From contig NC_044601.1 of assembly GCF_901933205.1 (NCBI RefSeq), forward strand, positions 44,923,376 through 44,987,375: 64,000 bases of DNA, written 5' to 3'. This document shows, in pieces, positions 51,701 to 63,270 of the stretch. The stretch is from Camarhynchus parvulus. Lineage: Eukaryota; Chordata; Aves; Passeriformes; Thraupidae. Numbering within the stretch: position 1 is the stretch's first letter; each line of letters opens with the position of its first letter. Below the pieces are notes generated by a model. That model did not search any database, was not told the origin of the DNA, and worked only from the letters and a program-made list of their open reading frames with translations. The position numbers and the translations under genes were made by a program.

Positions 51701-54700
51701 CTGGGTCATGGCTGTGCTATCCTTCCTGCATTTCTAAATTGGCTGGAAATTTAAGGAACTCCAGTGTAGAAAAGGCCCCTTTAAAAGCTTCCATTATGAA
51801 AAGTTTATAAGTGGCCTGTGTACAGCACATTTTGGTAACATGTTGGTTTAGCTGGAAGAAACCCCTTAAAACAAAGAACATTTCACAAAGGAGAATTTTA
51901 TTAGTTTTTCAGGAGGAAATGCCTAACATTTATCTGTAAATGTTTATCTATAAATTTGGGTACAGTAACAACTTTGGAGAAGTTAAATAAGAATTATATT
52001 TTGTATTCTAATTGAAAATACCAGTGAAGTCTTAATTATAATGCAGTGGCATTCCGGGTTTATATTAAGTAACTACCTAAAGTTAATAAGTTAGTGCGCC
52101 AGTATTCAGAGTTATTGTGGGCTTTAAACTACAAAGAAAAATGTTTAAATAGGGGTGAAAGGGGAAAGAAACTATTTAGACTGGTATTTGAGTAGGACAA
52201 CATTTGAATAAAGTTGTATTTTCTACTAATTGGTGTTATCTTTCTTTTACTTTTCAAGTTTGAGAAAGCCTTGCTCTGTGGAGAGTCCTTTTAGAGTTTG
52301 CTGTATTTTCATGTGTTCTGTTTAGTTTTGTTTGTACTTTTTATAGGCTGTAATTACACTTACACCAAACTAATCTGAATTTTGGTGCACCTTTTCAGGT
52401 TATGGCTTACTGCAACCATGGAAACTATGATTTTTTTAAGGTGGTTTTTGTTTTGGTGTTTTTTTTCCCCTCTGGTTTTGTTTTTCCCAATGCTTGGAAG
52501 AAGTAAAGCAAATAATCCTGACTCGTAATCTGTATCAAATTGCCTTCAGTTATCTCTTATTTGTAAATTTATGTGTCTCTCTATGGTGTCCTTTAAGGCA
52601 ACTTGAAACTTAGTGGAAATGGTCTTAATACCATGGCTGCTGTGAAGTTTTTCCATCCACCCATGACTACTTCTCCTTATTTAAGACGGCAGATCCCTGC
52701 TTGCCTTCTCCTCCTAGCCCCCCCTCTTCTGCTGAGCAGTACAGCTTGTTTGTTTCCTTGCAGTGATCTGGATCAGTGGTTCTTGGTTTTATTTGCCAGC
52801 TTTATTTCTCAGCTGTATAATTTCCCTGATAAGGTTTGCTTTATGGCTGCATAAACAAATTTTTGCAGAACTGAGCAGGCAGAAATGTTTCAAAGGGTAT
52901 AAGACCAAATTCTTGGGCTTTTCTCACTGATAGTATACACCTGCCTTTGTTAAAAGTTCGGGATTTTAAGAATGGTGTGGGACTATTTGAATGTATCCAA
53001 AAGAGGACAACAGGGTTGGTGAGAGTGCTGGAAGACATGTCCTGTGAGGAGCCACTAAGGACTTTGGGCTTGTCTAGTTTGGAGAAAAGGAGACTGAGGT
53101 GTCACATCATTGCTCTCTTCTGAGCATGGGAAATTGGGAGTGTGATGCCCATATCCTCTCCCTGGGAGGTAAGGATAGGACATGTAGAAATGGTTGAAAA
53201 CTGTGCCGAGGAAGATTCAGATTGGACACTGGGAGGAATTTCTTTACTCTAGAATGGTGGTCAAACATTGGAATGGGATACCTAGAGATGGTGATCAGTG
53301 CCCTGAGCCTGTCAGTATTTAAGGGACATTTGGACAATGCCATCAACACCATGATTAAACTTTTGGTCATTCCCGAAGTGCTCAGTCAGTTGGGCTAAAT
53401 GATTGCTGTAGATCCTTTCCAGCTGAATTAGTGTATTCCATTCTATGCTATACACCCTGTTCTTCTTTCCCTTCCACTCTGAACATGCATGCGGTTTTCC
53501 TGAGGGCACACTTCACGCCTTATATAGAAACATCATTATGGATCTGAAGCTTTTGTGAGAGAGAAGGGGAATGGATAGTCTGACAGGAAGACTTTAATAG
53601 TACCAGTGCTATTATGCTGTGCCTTGCCTTTCTTTCATTTCTGTTGTTGCTTTTTGCTGTAAGGAGGAAGTTCATCATAATGCCAGAGGTCATAAGCTGA
53701 CCGAGTTTATTAGTCAGTGCTTAGAGCAGTGTTGCAGTTTTAATAGTGAGGTGTGCCTCACTCACTGGAAAATGTCTTAAGAATAGATAGAGAAGCTACT
53801 AGTGAGAAGGAAAATATTCGTGATTTTTTTTTAACCAGTTTTATGAAAAGCAAGGGAAGAGAAATGACATGTGAAGGATTGGGAAAGTAGGATATCAAGT
53901 AATCCTAACTGAATTTTAATTCATGTAAAATAATGAAAGAGATGAGAGGATAAATGGAGAGTACAGTATTTAGGATGTGTTTAATATGATGGGAAGTAAA
54001 AGAATACAAGACCCCTAGAAATCTACAACAGAAATGTCTTTGACTATAGCCTAGAAATATATGGATAGAATGGTACTGGTAGCAGCTGAGGTGATCTTAG
54101 TTTAGTTTACACATACGGGATTCATGGGAACTAACAGCAATTGCTAAAGAGCAGAAGCATTAAAAAAAAAAACTTCTGATGAGGGGATTAAAATGAAAAA
54201 CAGTTATGAAAATGCATAGGTTCAGCATGTTGTGTTTCATAGTTTATTTTCTGTTTATCTTTAGGGAGAAAGGAACAATGGCTTTGATGTCCTCTATCAC
54301 AATATGAAACATGGACATTTGTCAACAAAGGACTTAGCAGATTTTATTAGAGAAAGGTAAGTATTCATCCTATATTTTTAATATAGCATTTGTAGGTTTT
54401 ATTGTTTGTCATTGTGTTTAATAGTAGCGTGCAAAATATGTAAACAAAATTCAATTATCATTTTAATATACCTCTCACATTCTACAGGAATGTCTATACT
54501 TATTTCATTAGTTTAGAACGGAATAGGAACTCTTAAGCATCAGTTAATAATGAGCTTCTAATTTTTCAGGTTTCATTTAAAAGATGAGAATAAAAATCTA
54601 GAAGTGTCATATTAGGTGTCCAGCAGTTTATTTAAATCAATCCCAATTTTTCGTTTGGAAGAAAAAGGAAGAAAAATGATAAGTTAAAGTTGCAAAAATT

Positions 54701-57700
54701 ATTAGGCTTACAAAGTTGTTACTATAGATTTGGAATTAGGCTATTAGCAACTGCTGGTATAAACTTTAAAAAGTTATACTTTCAGAAGCTGAGACAGGTT
54801 TGTTAAAGAAAGAGAATACATAGGGACAAGAAAATAATATGCAGAAAATAACACAAGTTCTTCTATATTGGATGGAAGGAACAGGACTGAAATCTGAAAA
54901 TATGACAACTTTCAAAACTGGTGATCTAGTGCTGCATTTAGTTATTTGTAAAAGAAGACTGCTGCGCTGAACATACAGATTTCCCTTCTGAACAAAATTA
55001 CTTATATGCCTACTTCGGAATTTTGCCTTTCCTTTGTTACTGACACTAGATAACACATGTAAAATAGTTGCAAGGAACTGATTGAGGACCTGTTTCACAG
55101 CTGGCTTCTTGCAGTAGAAGCTGTCAAACTGGAATTCTTCAAAATTTAAGTTTTGGCCTCAAATAGATCTCAATTTAAAAAGTACTTTCAAATTTCCACA
55201 AAATATAACCACCACAAATCTGACAGATACTCCATTGCACTAACGTTAGCGCCATTTCAAAGTGAATTGGAGAAAATGACCAAAAAAACCATTTCACTAA
55301 GTTGAAAAGGGTGAGTTCCAGAGTCCAAATGTGATGTCTCCTTTTGTAAAGACTACACAACCAAGGAATCTTCTGTTTTTCAAGTCCCCAGTATCAGAGA
55401 ATGAATTATGAAGCCACAAAGGGTTCTAGTGAAATCCTGAGTTGGATTGAGCAGAGGGATATCACACTGTTCACATCTAGTATAAATGCTTAATGCTTCA
55501 CAAACTTGCACTTTTAATATTTGCTTCTTATCATCTGAGTTCTTGAATGTTTCCTTGGATAGCTTCTTTAATTTTTGGAATCATTCCGTTTTTATACCAG
55601 CACATGATGGACCTAAGCTGTACCTTACCTGGACACATTTAAGTTTATTGGTTTTACAACCTCTGTGTTTAGATTTACCTCCATATTTAGATGAGAAACC
55701 GTCTCTGCTTCTTGTCTCCTGTATGTTGTATTCTTTGGACATGCTCCATTTATTCATATTGGTGCTAAGGTGAAAGGTCTTACATAAATGGGTAAAAAAT
55801 AACTTGCTACTGTATCTGACTTGGTTTCTTTGCTTTATAATACTGACATAAGTAAAACTTGACAGTTCTTTCTGCACAAAATCCCTAGTAAAAATAATAT
55901 GGCATTCTGGTTTTTTTATCTATAAGCTTCTGTAAATTAAATTTTTAATTTCAATATTTTTGAAATTAAATAATTATTTTAAAATAACTTTTAAGTTATG
56001 AGCCTTTGCAGTCAGCAAAGAAAATATTTGAACCTTTTTCCGCATGTTAAAATGTTTCAGCTCAAGTTTCTGCCAATTATTTCTAGTGTGTTAAATAACA
56101 TTTAGAGATTAATGACCGTATATGAATACATGAGGATCCCCATGGGTACTTTATCCTCAGTGAGAGTTCAAGAAATGTTTTTTCTGTGCATGGATCAGGA
56201 TGTGCCAGAGATATGCAGCCATCTTACAGCATTTTTTGTAAGATCTATGAAAAAATTCAGTTCTCATTAACCACTAAGATAGAATCTGAGTGCTATATTG
56301 CAATTTACTTGACAAAGCTGCACTATTTTTCCTTAAGGGTAAGTTGCCCATGTCAATGATGCAGATCAGTTGCACTAAATTCAGTCCTTTCTAGTGACTT
56401 CCATTATATTCCATTGGGATATTAAACCTGCGTTTTGTATTCTTCAGCCCTGTTTTTCAGCTGCCTCTTGATAAGCCAGGCTACAATTAACAAAAAGCAG
56501 TTGAGGAACAAATTGATACTTCTTTTCCATAAGGGATGAATGATCAATCACAGCCTAAGCTAGCAGTAGTTTGTGACATATAGTTTAGATTCAAAGAAAT
56601 AGAGAGACTTCAAATGCTTGGTGTCCTTTAATAAAAATATTTGAGAGTCCAGATGTGTGCAGTGAAGCCCTTTGCTGCTGTTGTGAAGTTACTGTGGGAT
56701 GTCATTCAACTTCCTGGAAAATAAAAATAGTTCAATAGAACACATTTTTTCACATGGGCCAAATTCTTGGTCTCAAAAAGAAATTGGATTAGACAGTATT
56801 TGAGCAGTATTTTACAATGGTTCAGTTGTCTTGTCCGTAATCTCTTTTGCATATTTGTTAATTGCAAAGAAGTTAAGAGATGATGCACACAGTTATCTGT
56901 TCTCCTCCTTCTGTGGCTTATAGTCTGAATACTGTTTTACAGTACTGTCTTCTGCTGGGAATATTTTAAGTGAATGGGCAACATATATTAGGAGCCATCT
57001 AGATCTAGTGTTTTTATGCCTTGGCTTTTTTGTACCTGATTTCTGAACTCTTCCCTATGAAAACGAAATTCACATGCATTTGAATTTCAAATCTGTTTTT
57101 CCGTTCCTTTTTACACATTGGCTGTTTTCTGTCTTTTTTTTTCAGAAGTGGATACATAAGAGGGTGAAAACTGTTGAATAGGCAGAGACAGATCTGAGTT
57201 GGTGGTAATACTTTTAACAAGTTGGAGTACTTACCCTTTCTAGGTAGAGCAGTCATCTGGTCACCTGGGTTTGCTGGAGTCTCCAGACTAGTCAGAAAAT
57301 ATACTTTTTATGAAGTGATTTTGCATGGAAAGAAGAGATGGGTCAGTGTGTTTGGATATACAGACTGCTTAGGGCACAAAAACATGTGTTTGTGAAGCCC
57401 ATCTCTGTTGCTTGCGCTGTTCAGAATAGTGTTTTGGTTATGTGTAGCCTAATTGGGGAAAATTATTGTTTCCTTTTCTCCAGCCTTAGAAATGGTAATG
57501 AAAAAATGTGTAAGATATGGAATAACTTTTAAAATTATTGTAATCTTAACTATTTCTTTAAAAGATATTTCAAAATTTCTGTAAGAACATTCTGAGATTG
57601 TGAAGTTTTTTTGCTGAGAAAAACAAGCATTTGAAACATATTAATTTGTAATAATATTTCTATGCTGTATCTGCCATTCCTGCCTGATATCCTAGAAGGA

Positions 57701-60700
57701 CCAGAAGTTTTCTTCCTTGTCTGTGTTCGGTGACACAGTATTGTTACTGGTCACGTATTAAAAGAACCAAGAGCAATTGGATCTGTGGTTCAGAGGTTTG
57801 TCATCTGAAGAAGTGAGTTTTCTGGCAGGCAGTCTGCTTAATGTTGGTAAATCGTGAGTGCGACAGGTTATCTATCTGCTGAAAGGTTAGACACCAGTTC
57901 TTAAAATCATCAAATCATAGAATGGTTTGGATTAGGAAGGATCTTCAATATGATCAAGTTCCAACCTCCCCTGTTGTCGTCAGGGACATCTTGCACTAGA
58001 CCAGATTGCCCAATGCCCCTTCCAACCTGGCCTTGAATAAAGGCCGTGCTTCACTTGTAAAGCATGTAGAAATTTTTGTTTGTTAAAGAAGTCAAAATAA
58101 GAAGGTTGAGCTGCCTGCATAGTTGTTTTTTTTCTTTTCCTTTATATTTGTGGAAGATTTTGTTAGTGAACTGTCATGTGTTTGCATGCATTTAAAATCG
58201 AAACTTCTTATATCTAAGAAATCATGCTACTTTTCTAGGAGAGATGTAGTTACAGAAATGTGTTGTTTTTTCTCCAGGAATTTTTCTAATGTTTTCCTGC
58301 ACTGATTGCCTGTAAGCATCATAGAAAAAATCTTCTAGATCAGATGAAACTAATAATGGCTATGTTTCCATTTAACTTTTAAATGTTTGGCAGATCCCAG
58401 GCAAAGGCACACATTCAAATGAGTGAAAATTAATTTACTAAGAAAATCATAGTCTGTTACCTGTACAACAGAGTGCTCTGCCAAGTCAGTTGATACGACA
58501 AATGTACTAATTGGTCATTTTTCAGTTCTTAGTCTTTTTTACTGATGTCTGTTAATACTCTGTAGTGAATTGCAGAACTCCAGTTTTGTGGAGATAGTTC
58601 AGGGAAGTATGCTGTAAATTGGTTCAAAGAAAAGTGATATGGATTTTGGTCAAAATTCTTGTGTTTAAACAGGAAAAGTAAGTCACTGAGTTATAAAATC
58701 TGGAAAACTTGGATAGACTATACAGACTATTAGTCAAAATACATTGTTCACCGTGGCAATTAAAAAAAAAAATCATTGTCTATGCTTGGTGCATGTGTGC
58801 TTGACGTTGTGCACTGTGCAAGATTTCCAAGCCTTGGAAAGTTGAACTTTTTCTTGCCATCTAAGATATGATCATATGTGGAACAAGGATAAAGTGAATT
58901 GACTTTCTTTTATGGTGAATAACTTTGCAGTAGATAATATTCAAAATTAAATTTATCTGTTGCATGTTGCAGTTTAATCACCTTCTCCAGATAGTTTTCC
59001 AGCTAACTAACTGGATGGTTATTTTGTAAGTTCAGTAGGTTTTAACACATGCTCTTCTGTTTCATGTGAATACCCCTACTTTGTTTTCATTTTTAAACAA
59101 GACAATTCTTTTTGCTTGTAAACTGTTGTTGTGCAGGAGAAAAGAAAACTTCTGTCTCAGGTTATAGTCATGGTATAATTTCAGAGAGGGATGAATTCTT
59201 CATCTGCCTTTTTTTCTTCTCTCGTGTCCTGGTAAAGGTATTACACAGCAGGAAAGAAATTGCTCCAAGTTTTTCAAGAAAAGACAATTACAGTATTTAC
59301 TCATATCTAGGATGCTTCCTAATCTAAGTTGACACTATATAGTGAATATTGTTTAAGGTGAAAAATTAAAATACTGTGTACTTTTAATGATAGGAGGGTG
59401 AGGAAGATTAATAGGGAAGGACTTTCAGGGAGTCACTGCTGTAATAGGTGATTCCATGCCAATTGTCCCTGCAGAGGCTCTGAGGAGGGAATCTGTGCCA
59501 ACCCTTGGTTTTTGCATCTCTAAAAGACAAGTGAAATTGTATGTTCGAGTGAAGGAAGATATTAGAACACTTTGTGTAGTTTCTAAATTCAAATATTACT
59601 GTGTGAAGAACCTAAAGGAAAGAACAGCCTACCCCCAACAATAAGACTAAACAAGACCTCTTTTTGTTTTACATGAATGCTCTGTAAATATTTTTTGTTT
59701 CTGAGTTTGACTTGTTCTTCTCCCTGCAATATTTTGTCACAGGGTTCTTAGATTATTTTTTAAAATATACTGATGGATATTTTACAATGTATGTACAGCT
59801 TCTGAGAGATCGTGTAAATGGAATAATTTTTAGCTCACGTAAAAATTGTTCTGGTTTTTACCTTTAGAATGCGTATTCAGTCTTCTTCTTACCTTCAAAA
59901 TTTTGATTGTGCTTTTCGTGGCTTTCTTTGGCAGGGCAACAATAGAGGAGACATATTCAAGGTCGATGACAAAACTAGCCAAATCAGCAAGCAATTACAC
60001 ACAACTTGGGTAAGTAAGTGTACATAAGAGAGAAATAAGTCACTGTATACATGGTAAGAGTCAAGTCTGATTCTGAATATTTTATTGATGATGTTGAAGA
60101 TTAGTATAACTTTACCTTTACAAATGGTTGTTAGGTCTTTAGTAACCATGCAAAAATTCGTGCAAAGACAGCACAGTTCTTTGAACTGAAGAAAAAAACC
60201 AAAGCCTAAACACAGATAAACTGTCTTCTGTGTTTAAAGCAGAGTTCTTTTCAGACATAGCTACTTCTATTATGTCCTCTCAAGTGTATGGAAATTATTT
60301 TGAAGAGAGAACATATGGCCTGCAAATATGGCAATGAATTTATTTATTTATTTTATTTCTGGTTTTTAGAGTGTTACCTGTTCTCAGAGATGTTCAGAAT
60401 GAAACTTTTTCCATAGATTTTTTCCATAGTTAAATGGAAGTTTTATACTCCTGGTATGTTTTTAAAAACTAGAATGTTTAATGGATACTTTTCCATTAGA
60501 TAGATTAGGCCAATGAAAACTCAGACTTCTGAGAAAAACTAGATTTTTTTTTTTAATTTATAGTAATGTAATCTAGAAATGTGGGGAGCTTTCATCAGTG
60601 AATAATTTGATAATAGTTGTTTTTGCTCTTTAAATTAACAGGCAGATACAGAACCTTTGAACATAAGAGCTTTAAAGCCTATGGTTAGTATTGATTTTTA

Positions 60701-61603
60701 GCAGCATTAACCAGAATAGCAAGGCAGAAGTATGTCTTTGGAACGCTTGGAGAAAGTCCTTTCAGCACAGAAATGTGAATCTGAGAAATGATCCCACCTC
60801 TTTGTTCATCTTCGTTAATCAGTAAATCCTTTTTAGTGGCAGACCATCTTTGCCAATATTTTTTCTCCATCTTGTGGCTGCAATGATGTAAGACAACTAG
60901 AAATGTAACTAATGATGGAATTCCTGATTTGTTCACTCTGTTCAAGTATGCACATAATAGTATTTACTACATGTTAAATTATTTTAAACTGTTCTTGCAC
61001 CATCTTGATGCTTGGCATTGTTGTGTGCTCATCATAGTGTTAAATAAAATTTGCAGTGTTTTACTTATTAGAGCCAATACAAGTAAAATATTGGATGTTT
61101 TGTTTGTTCAATTTTAGGAGGAGAAGTGAACTGTAAACTTACTGATTATTCTGTAGCACTACTAAAAAAATTGCCAACTGAAAGAAAAGAAAAAACAGAT
61201 TAACATTATTTTCCTCAATCCAGGACATTTGCGCCAGTTTGGGATGTTTTCAAAACCTCAACAGAAAAACTAGCAAGCTGTCACTTGGATCTTGTGCGGA
61301 GATTACAAGAGCTAATAAAAGAAGTTCACAAGTATGGGGATGAACAGATCAAAGCTTACAAAAAGGTTATTAATTCTTTTTCTTATGTATGCCCAGTGAC
61401 TTGTTAACATTAAAATGGTTTGGTTTTGACAATCATATGATATTTGGCAGACTAAAGAAGATGTTTCAGGAACTTTGGAAGCAGTGCAAAATATTCAAAG
61501 TATCACTCAGGCCTTGCAGAAATCAAAAGAAAACTACAATGCAAAGTGTGTGGAACAAGAACGCTTGAAAAAGGAAGGAGCAACACAGAGAGAAATTGAA
61601 AAG
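45460..61603 (+). CDS. FCHO2: F-BAR protein FCHO2, first five coding exons; 3' end outside window
   Basis: FCH and mu domain endocytic adaptor 2: binds and bends PI(4,5)P2-rich plasma membrane and helps nucleate clathrin-coated pits with EPS15, intersectin and AP-2. Exons: 45460-45486, 54265-54356, 59935-60009, 61224-61365, 61451-61603, in all 489 nt or 163 codons, all phases consistent. The product runs from MAYFVESFW to ATQREIEK, matching human residues 3-165, the first part of the F-BAR domain (FCH region plus long helices). Residues differing from remembered human are mostly conservative. The start at 45460 has a good context (A at -3, G at +4) and an in-frame TAG at 45439-45441, so the human MV extension is absent. 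The remaining F-BAR helices and the C-terminal mu-homology domain lie to the right. Confidence 0.97.
45767..45825 (+). repeat. G-rich imperfect minisatellite-like stretch
   Basis: Loose repeats of GATGGGGTGG and TATGGGACAGGA at the edge of the CpG island, in the start of FCHO2 intron 1. Confidence 0.6.
52965..53450 (+). mobile_element. CR1 LINE 3' fragment, sense to FCHO2
   Basis: Recognisable CR1 segments in order: 'ggacaacagggttggtgag', 'gtttggagaaaaggagactg', 'gggaggaatttctttactct' and the tail 'ccattctatgctata' near 53435-53450. About 490 bp, 5'-truncated. Confidence 0.85.
54265..54356 (+). CDS. FCHO2: FCHO2 coding exon 2, residues 10-40
   Basis: Encodes [20 protein letters not shown] then [10 protein letters not shown], the FCH segment, with Arg40 split AG|G. 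Human has [20 protein letters not shown] as remembered. Acceptor ATCTTTAG, donor GTAAGT. Confidence 0.97.
54357..59934 (+). other. FCHO2: FCHO2 intron 2 (5.6 kb)
   Basis: Contains a CR1 fragment at about 57908-58045 and an AT-rich stretch at 55920-55995 with TTTAAAATAA-type self-complementarity. Nothing else is recognised. Confidence 0.75.
57908..58045 (-). mobile_element. Short CR1 LINE 3' fragment, minus strand
   Basis: Starts TCAAATCATAGAATGGTTTG, the complement of a CR1 tail, followed by complement-strand CR1 pieces including 'ttccaacctggccttgaata'. About 140 bp. Right limit approximate. Confidence 0.8.
59935..60009 (+). CDS. FCHO2: FCHO2 coding exon 3, residues 40-65
   Basis: Encodes [20 protein letters not shown] then YTQL, with Gly65 split GG|G. 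Acceptor CTTTGGCAG, donor GTAAGT. Thr for Ala and Thr for Ser against remembered human. Confidence 0.97.
60010..61223 (+). other. FCHO2: FCHO2 intron 3 (1.2 kb)
   Basis: AT-rich, no repeat family or RNA gene recognised. It ends in TTCCTCAATCCAG. Confidence 0.75.
61224..61365 (+). CDS. FCHO2: FCHO2 coding exon 4, residues 65-112
   Basis: Encodes [20 protein letters not shown], then [14 protein letters not shown] and [11 protein letters not shown], a basic face of the F-BAR helices. Donor GTTATT is a poor match to consensus, and the following intron is only 85 nt. Confidence 0.96.
61451..61603 (+). CDS. FCHO2: FCHO2 coding exon 5, residues 113-163
   Basis: Encodes [20 protein letters not shown], then [20 protein letters not shown] and [10 protein letters not shown], part of the long coiled-coil helix of the F-BAR dimer. 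Acceptor TTTGGCAG, donor GTAGCT. The ORF reads on into the intron, but the homology stops exactly at the donor. Confidence 0.97.
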
Positions 61604-61634
61604 GTAGCTGTCACATCTTTCTTTAATTGTGCTA

Positions 61635-62173
61635 TATTATTATCACCACTTCTAATGAAGGAATGGGACCACCATTGGGCTAAGAAACAACATATTGCTC
61701 AGATAAACATCAGTCTCAGAGGTCATGAGATTTTAAAGGAGCAAGCTGTTGGCCATAGCTCAGTAGTCACAAGTTCTTTGTTACAAGACAATATATAACT
61801 TTCTAAACCAATATACAGTTGCCACAAGGTTTATTTTGCTTTTCTAACCTATCACCTTTACTCGCTTCTACTGCACTGCAGATACTTTTACCCTTTTATA
61901 ACTTTTAAACTCTAAACTTTTAACTCTTTATAACTTTTAAACTCTTAACTTACTCTATACAATTATATTACTCTCCTACAGACCCTTCACCATCTTGCCC
62001 AATACAGTTTCTTACTTAAGGTATATTCTTACTTAGAACTGTAGAGACATAAGTTTATGATTTTTCTACTTAATTTCTATGTACTTTTTTCTTACATCAA
62101 TCCAAGCTCCTTCCAAGGCTGCAGATCAAATCCCCCTGTATCTGTGGAAGTTTCTATCTTTCCATTTCCCACA
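61635..62173 (-). mobile_element. Solo LTR of an avian endogenous retrovirus (ERVK-like), minus strand
   Basis: Minus-strand sequence begins TGTGGGAAATGGAAAGATAG, contains an AATAAA signal (AATAAACCTTGTGGC) in its second half, and ends near GGTGATAATAATA, apparently with the terminal CA mutated to TA. It is flanked by a perfect 6-bp duplication GTGCTA (61629-61634 and 62174-62179), the size typical of ERVK-type insertions. A 32-bp internal tandem (61895-61945) lies in the U3/R part. No internal gag, pol or env is present, so recombination between LTRs is inferred. Confidence 0.75.
61895..61945. repeat. Internal 32-bp tandem, about 1.6 copies
   Basis: TTTATAACTTTTAAACTCT occurs twice, 32 bp apart, within the LTR. 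Confidence 0.85.
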
Positions 62174-62710
62174 GTGCTACTAATTGTCATACATGTTCAC
62201 CTTGTATTTGTTAGTGGAATGCTCAGAAAGGATTAAACATAGTTGAAAGTTGTGACTATTTTGCAATATGCATGATATTGTGAATATCTAGATATGTATT
62301 GTTTACACTTATTTCCTTGTCTGTTCTTACTGTACTGTAGTTCTAATTCTTCACTTTGTAAATATCTGCATCAAATGATAGTTTTGTGTAGTGTCTTTAA
62401 CAGAAATTGTGCCCAATTGTTTTAGCATCTCTTGCATTTTTGAATATATTTTCCTATGTGAATGCTAAATGCCCTTGTAACTGAACTCAGGAATAATTGT
62501 GTTATCCCTGCAAAGAGATAAAGTAGCTGAGTACATGAGTATTTGAAGTCTGTTCAATAAAGAAAATGTTATCAACACTTTCACTACTGTTTTAAAAGGT
62601 TCCAATCTCATGGACCAGAGATTCAAGGGATCTTGGCAATGAGTCGATACAATTAGTATCTTGAGGTGTATTTAGTACTGTCCTTGGGTTGTGATGGGGG
62701 ATTGATCCAT

Positions 62711-63270
62711 TCACAGAATCACTCAATATCTAGGGTTGACAGGAAAGTTATCCTCTCTGTTCCTCATGCTCAGGCAGGGCCATCTTAAGCCTGTTACTCA
62801 AGACCTTGTCTAGACTGCTTTCTAGTATCTTCAAGGATGGAGATCCCATGGTGTCTTTGGGCAACCTGTACCAGGGCTCAATCACCTTCACAGGAAGATG
62901 TTTCCTGCTGTTCAGAGGGATGGAACCTTTTTTGTTTTCTGTTAGTGCCCATTTTCTCTGGTTTGATCACTGGACACCACTGAAAAAAGCCTGACTTTGT
63001 CTTCTATGTAGTCTCCCTCCAGGCATTTGTATCTATTGGTAAGATTTGCCCTCAAGCTTCCCTGCCCCAGGCTAAACAGTTCCAGCAGTCTGTTTTTTCT
63101 TATGGGTCAGATGCTTCGGTCCCTTCATCATTTTCATGCCCATTTACTGGACTCTCTCCAGTATGTCTATGTCTCACTTGCAATGAAAATTCCAGAAATA
63201 GACACTACTCCAGGTGGGGCCTCACCAGTGCTGAGTAGAAGGGAAGGATCCCCTTCCTTGACCTGCTGAG
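62711..63270 (-). mobile_element. CR1 LINE 3' fragment, minus strand
   Basis: Begins TCACAGAATCACTCAATATC (complement of the CR1 tail) and continues with complement-strand CR1 pieces including 'gatgtttcctgctgttcag', 'gccccaggctaaacagttcc' and 'ccaggtggggcctcaccagt'. About 560 bp, the longest CR1 piece in the window. Confidence 0.88.

Larger units (their letters stand above)
45487..54264 (+). other. FCHO2: FCHO2 intron 1 (8.8 kb)
   Basis: Its first 300 bp are still CpG island, with a G-rich GATGGGGTGG-type imperfect repeat at about 45767-45825. It holds an 18-nt T run at 48879-48896 and the CR1 at about 52965-53450. Open frames elsewhere in it are short and match no family I recognise. It ends in TTTATCTTTAG. 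Confidence 0.8.

Noticed and set aside
61475..61798. 107-codon frame starting inside FCHO2 exon 5
   Set aside because: Its first part is genuine FCHO2, but the frame then reads through the donor at 61604 into an LTR. The internal Met is not the start.
62806..63269. Two + strand frames
   Set aside because: They are antisense reads of a CR1 fragment.
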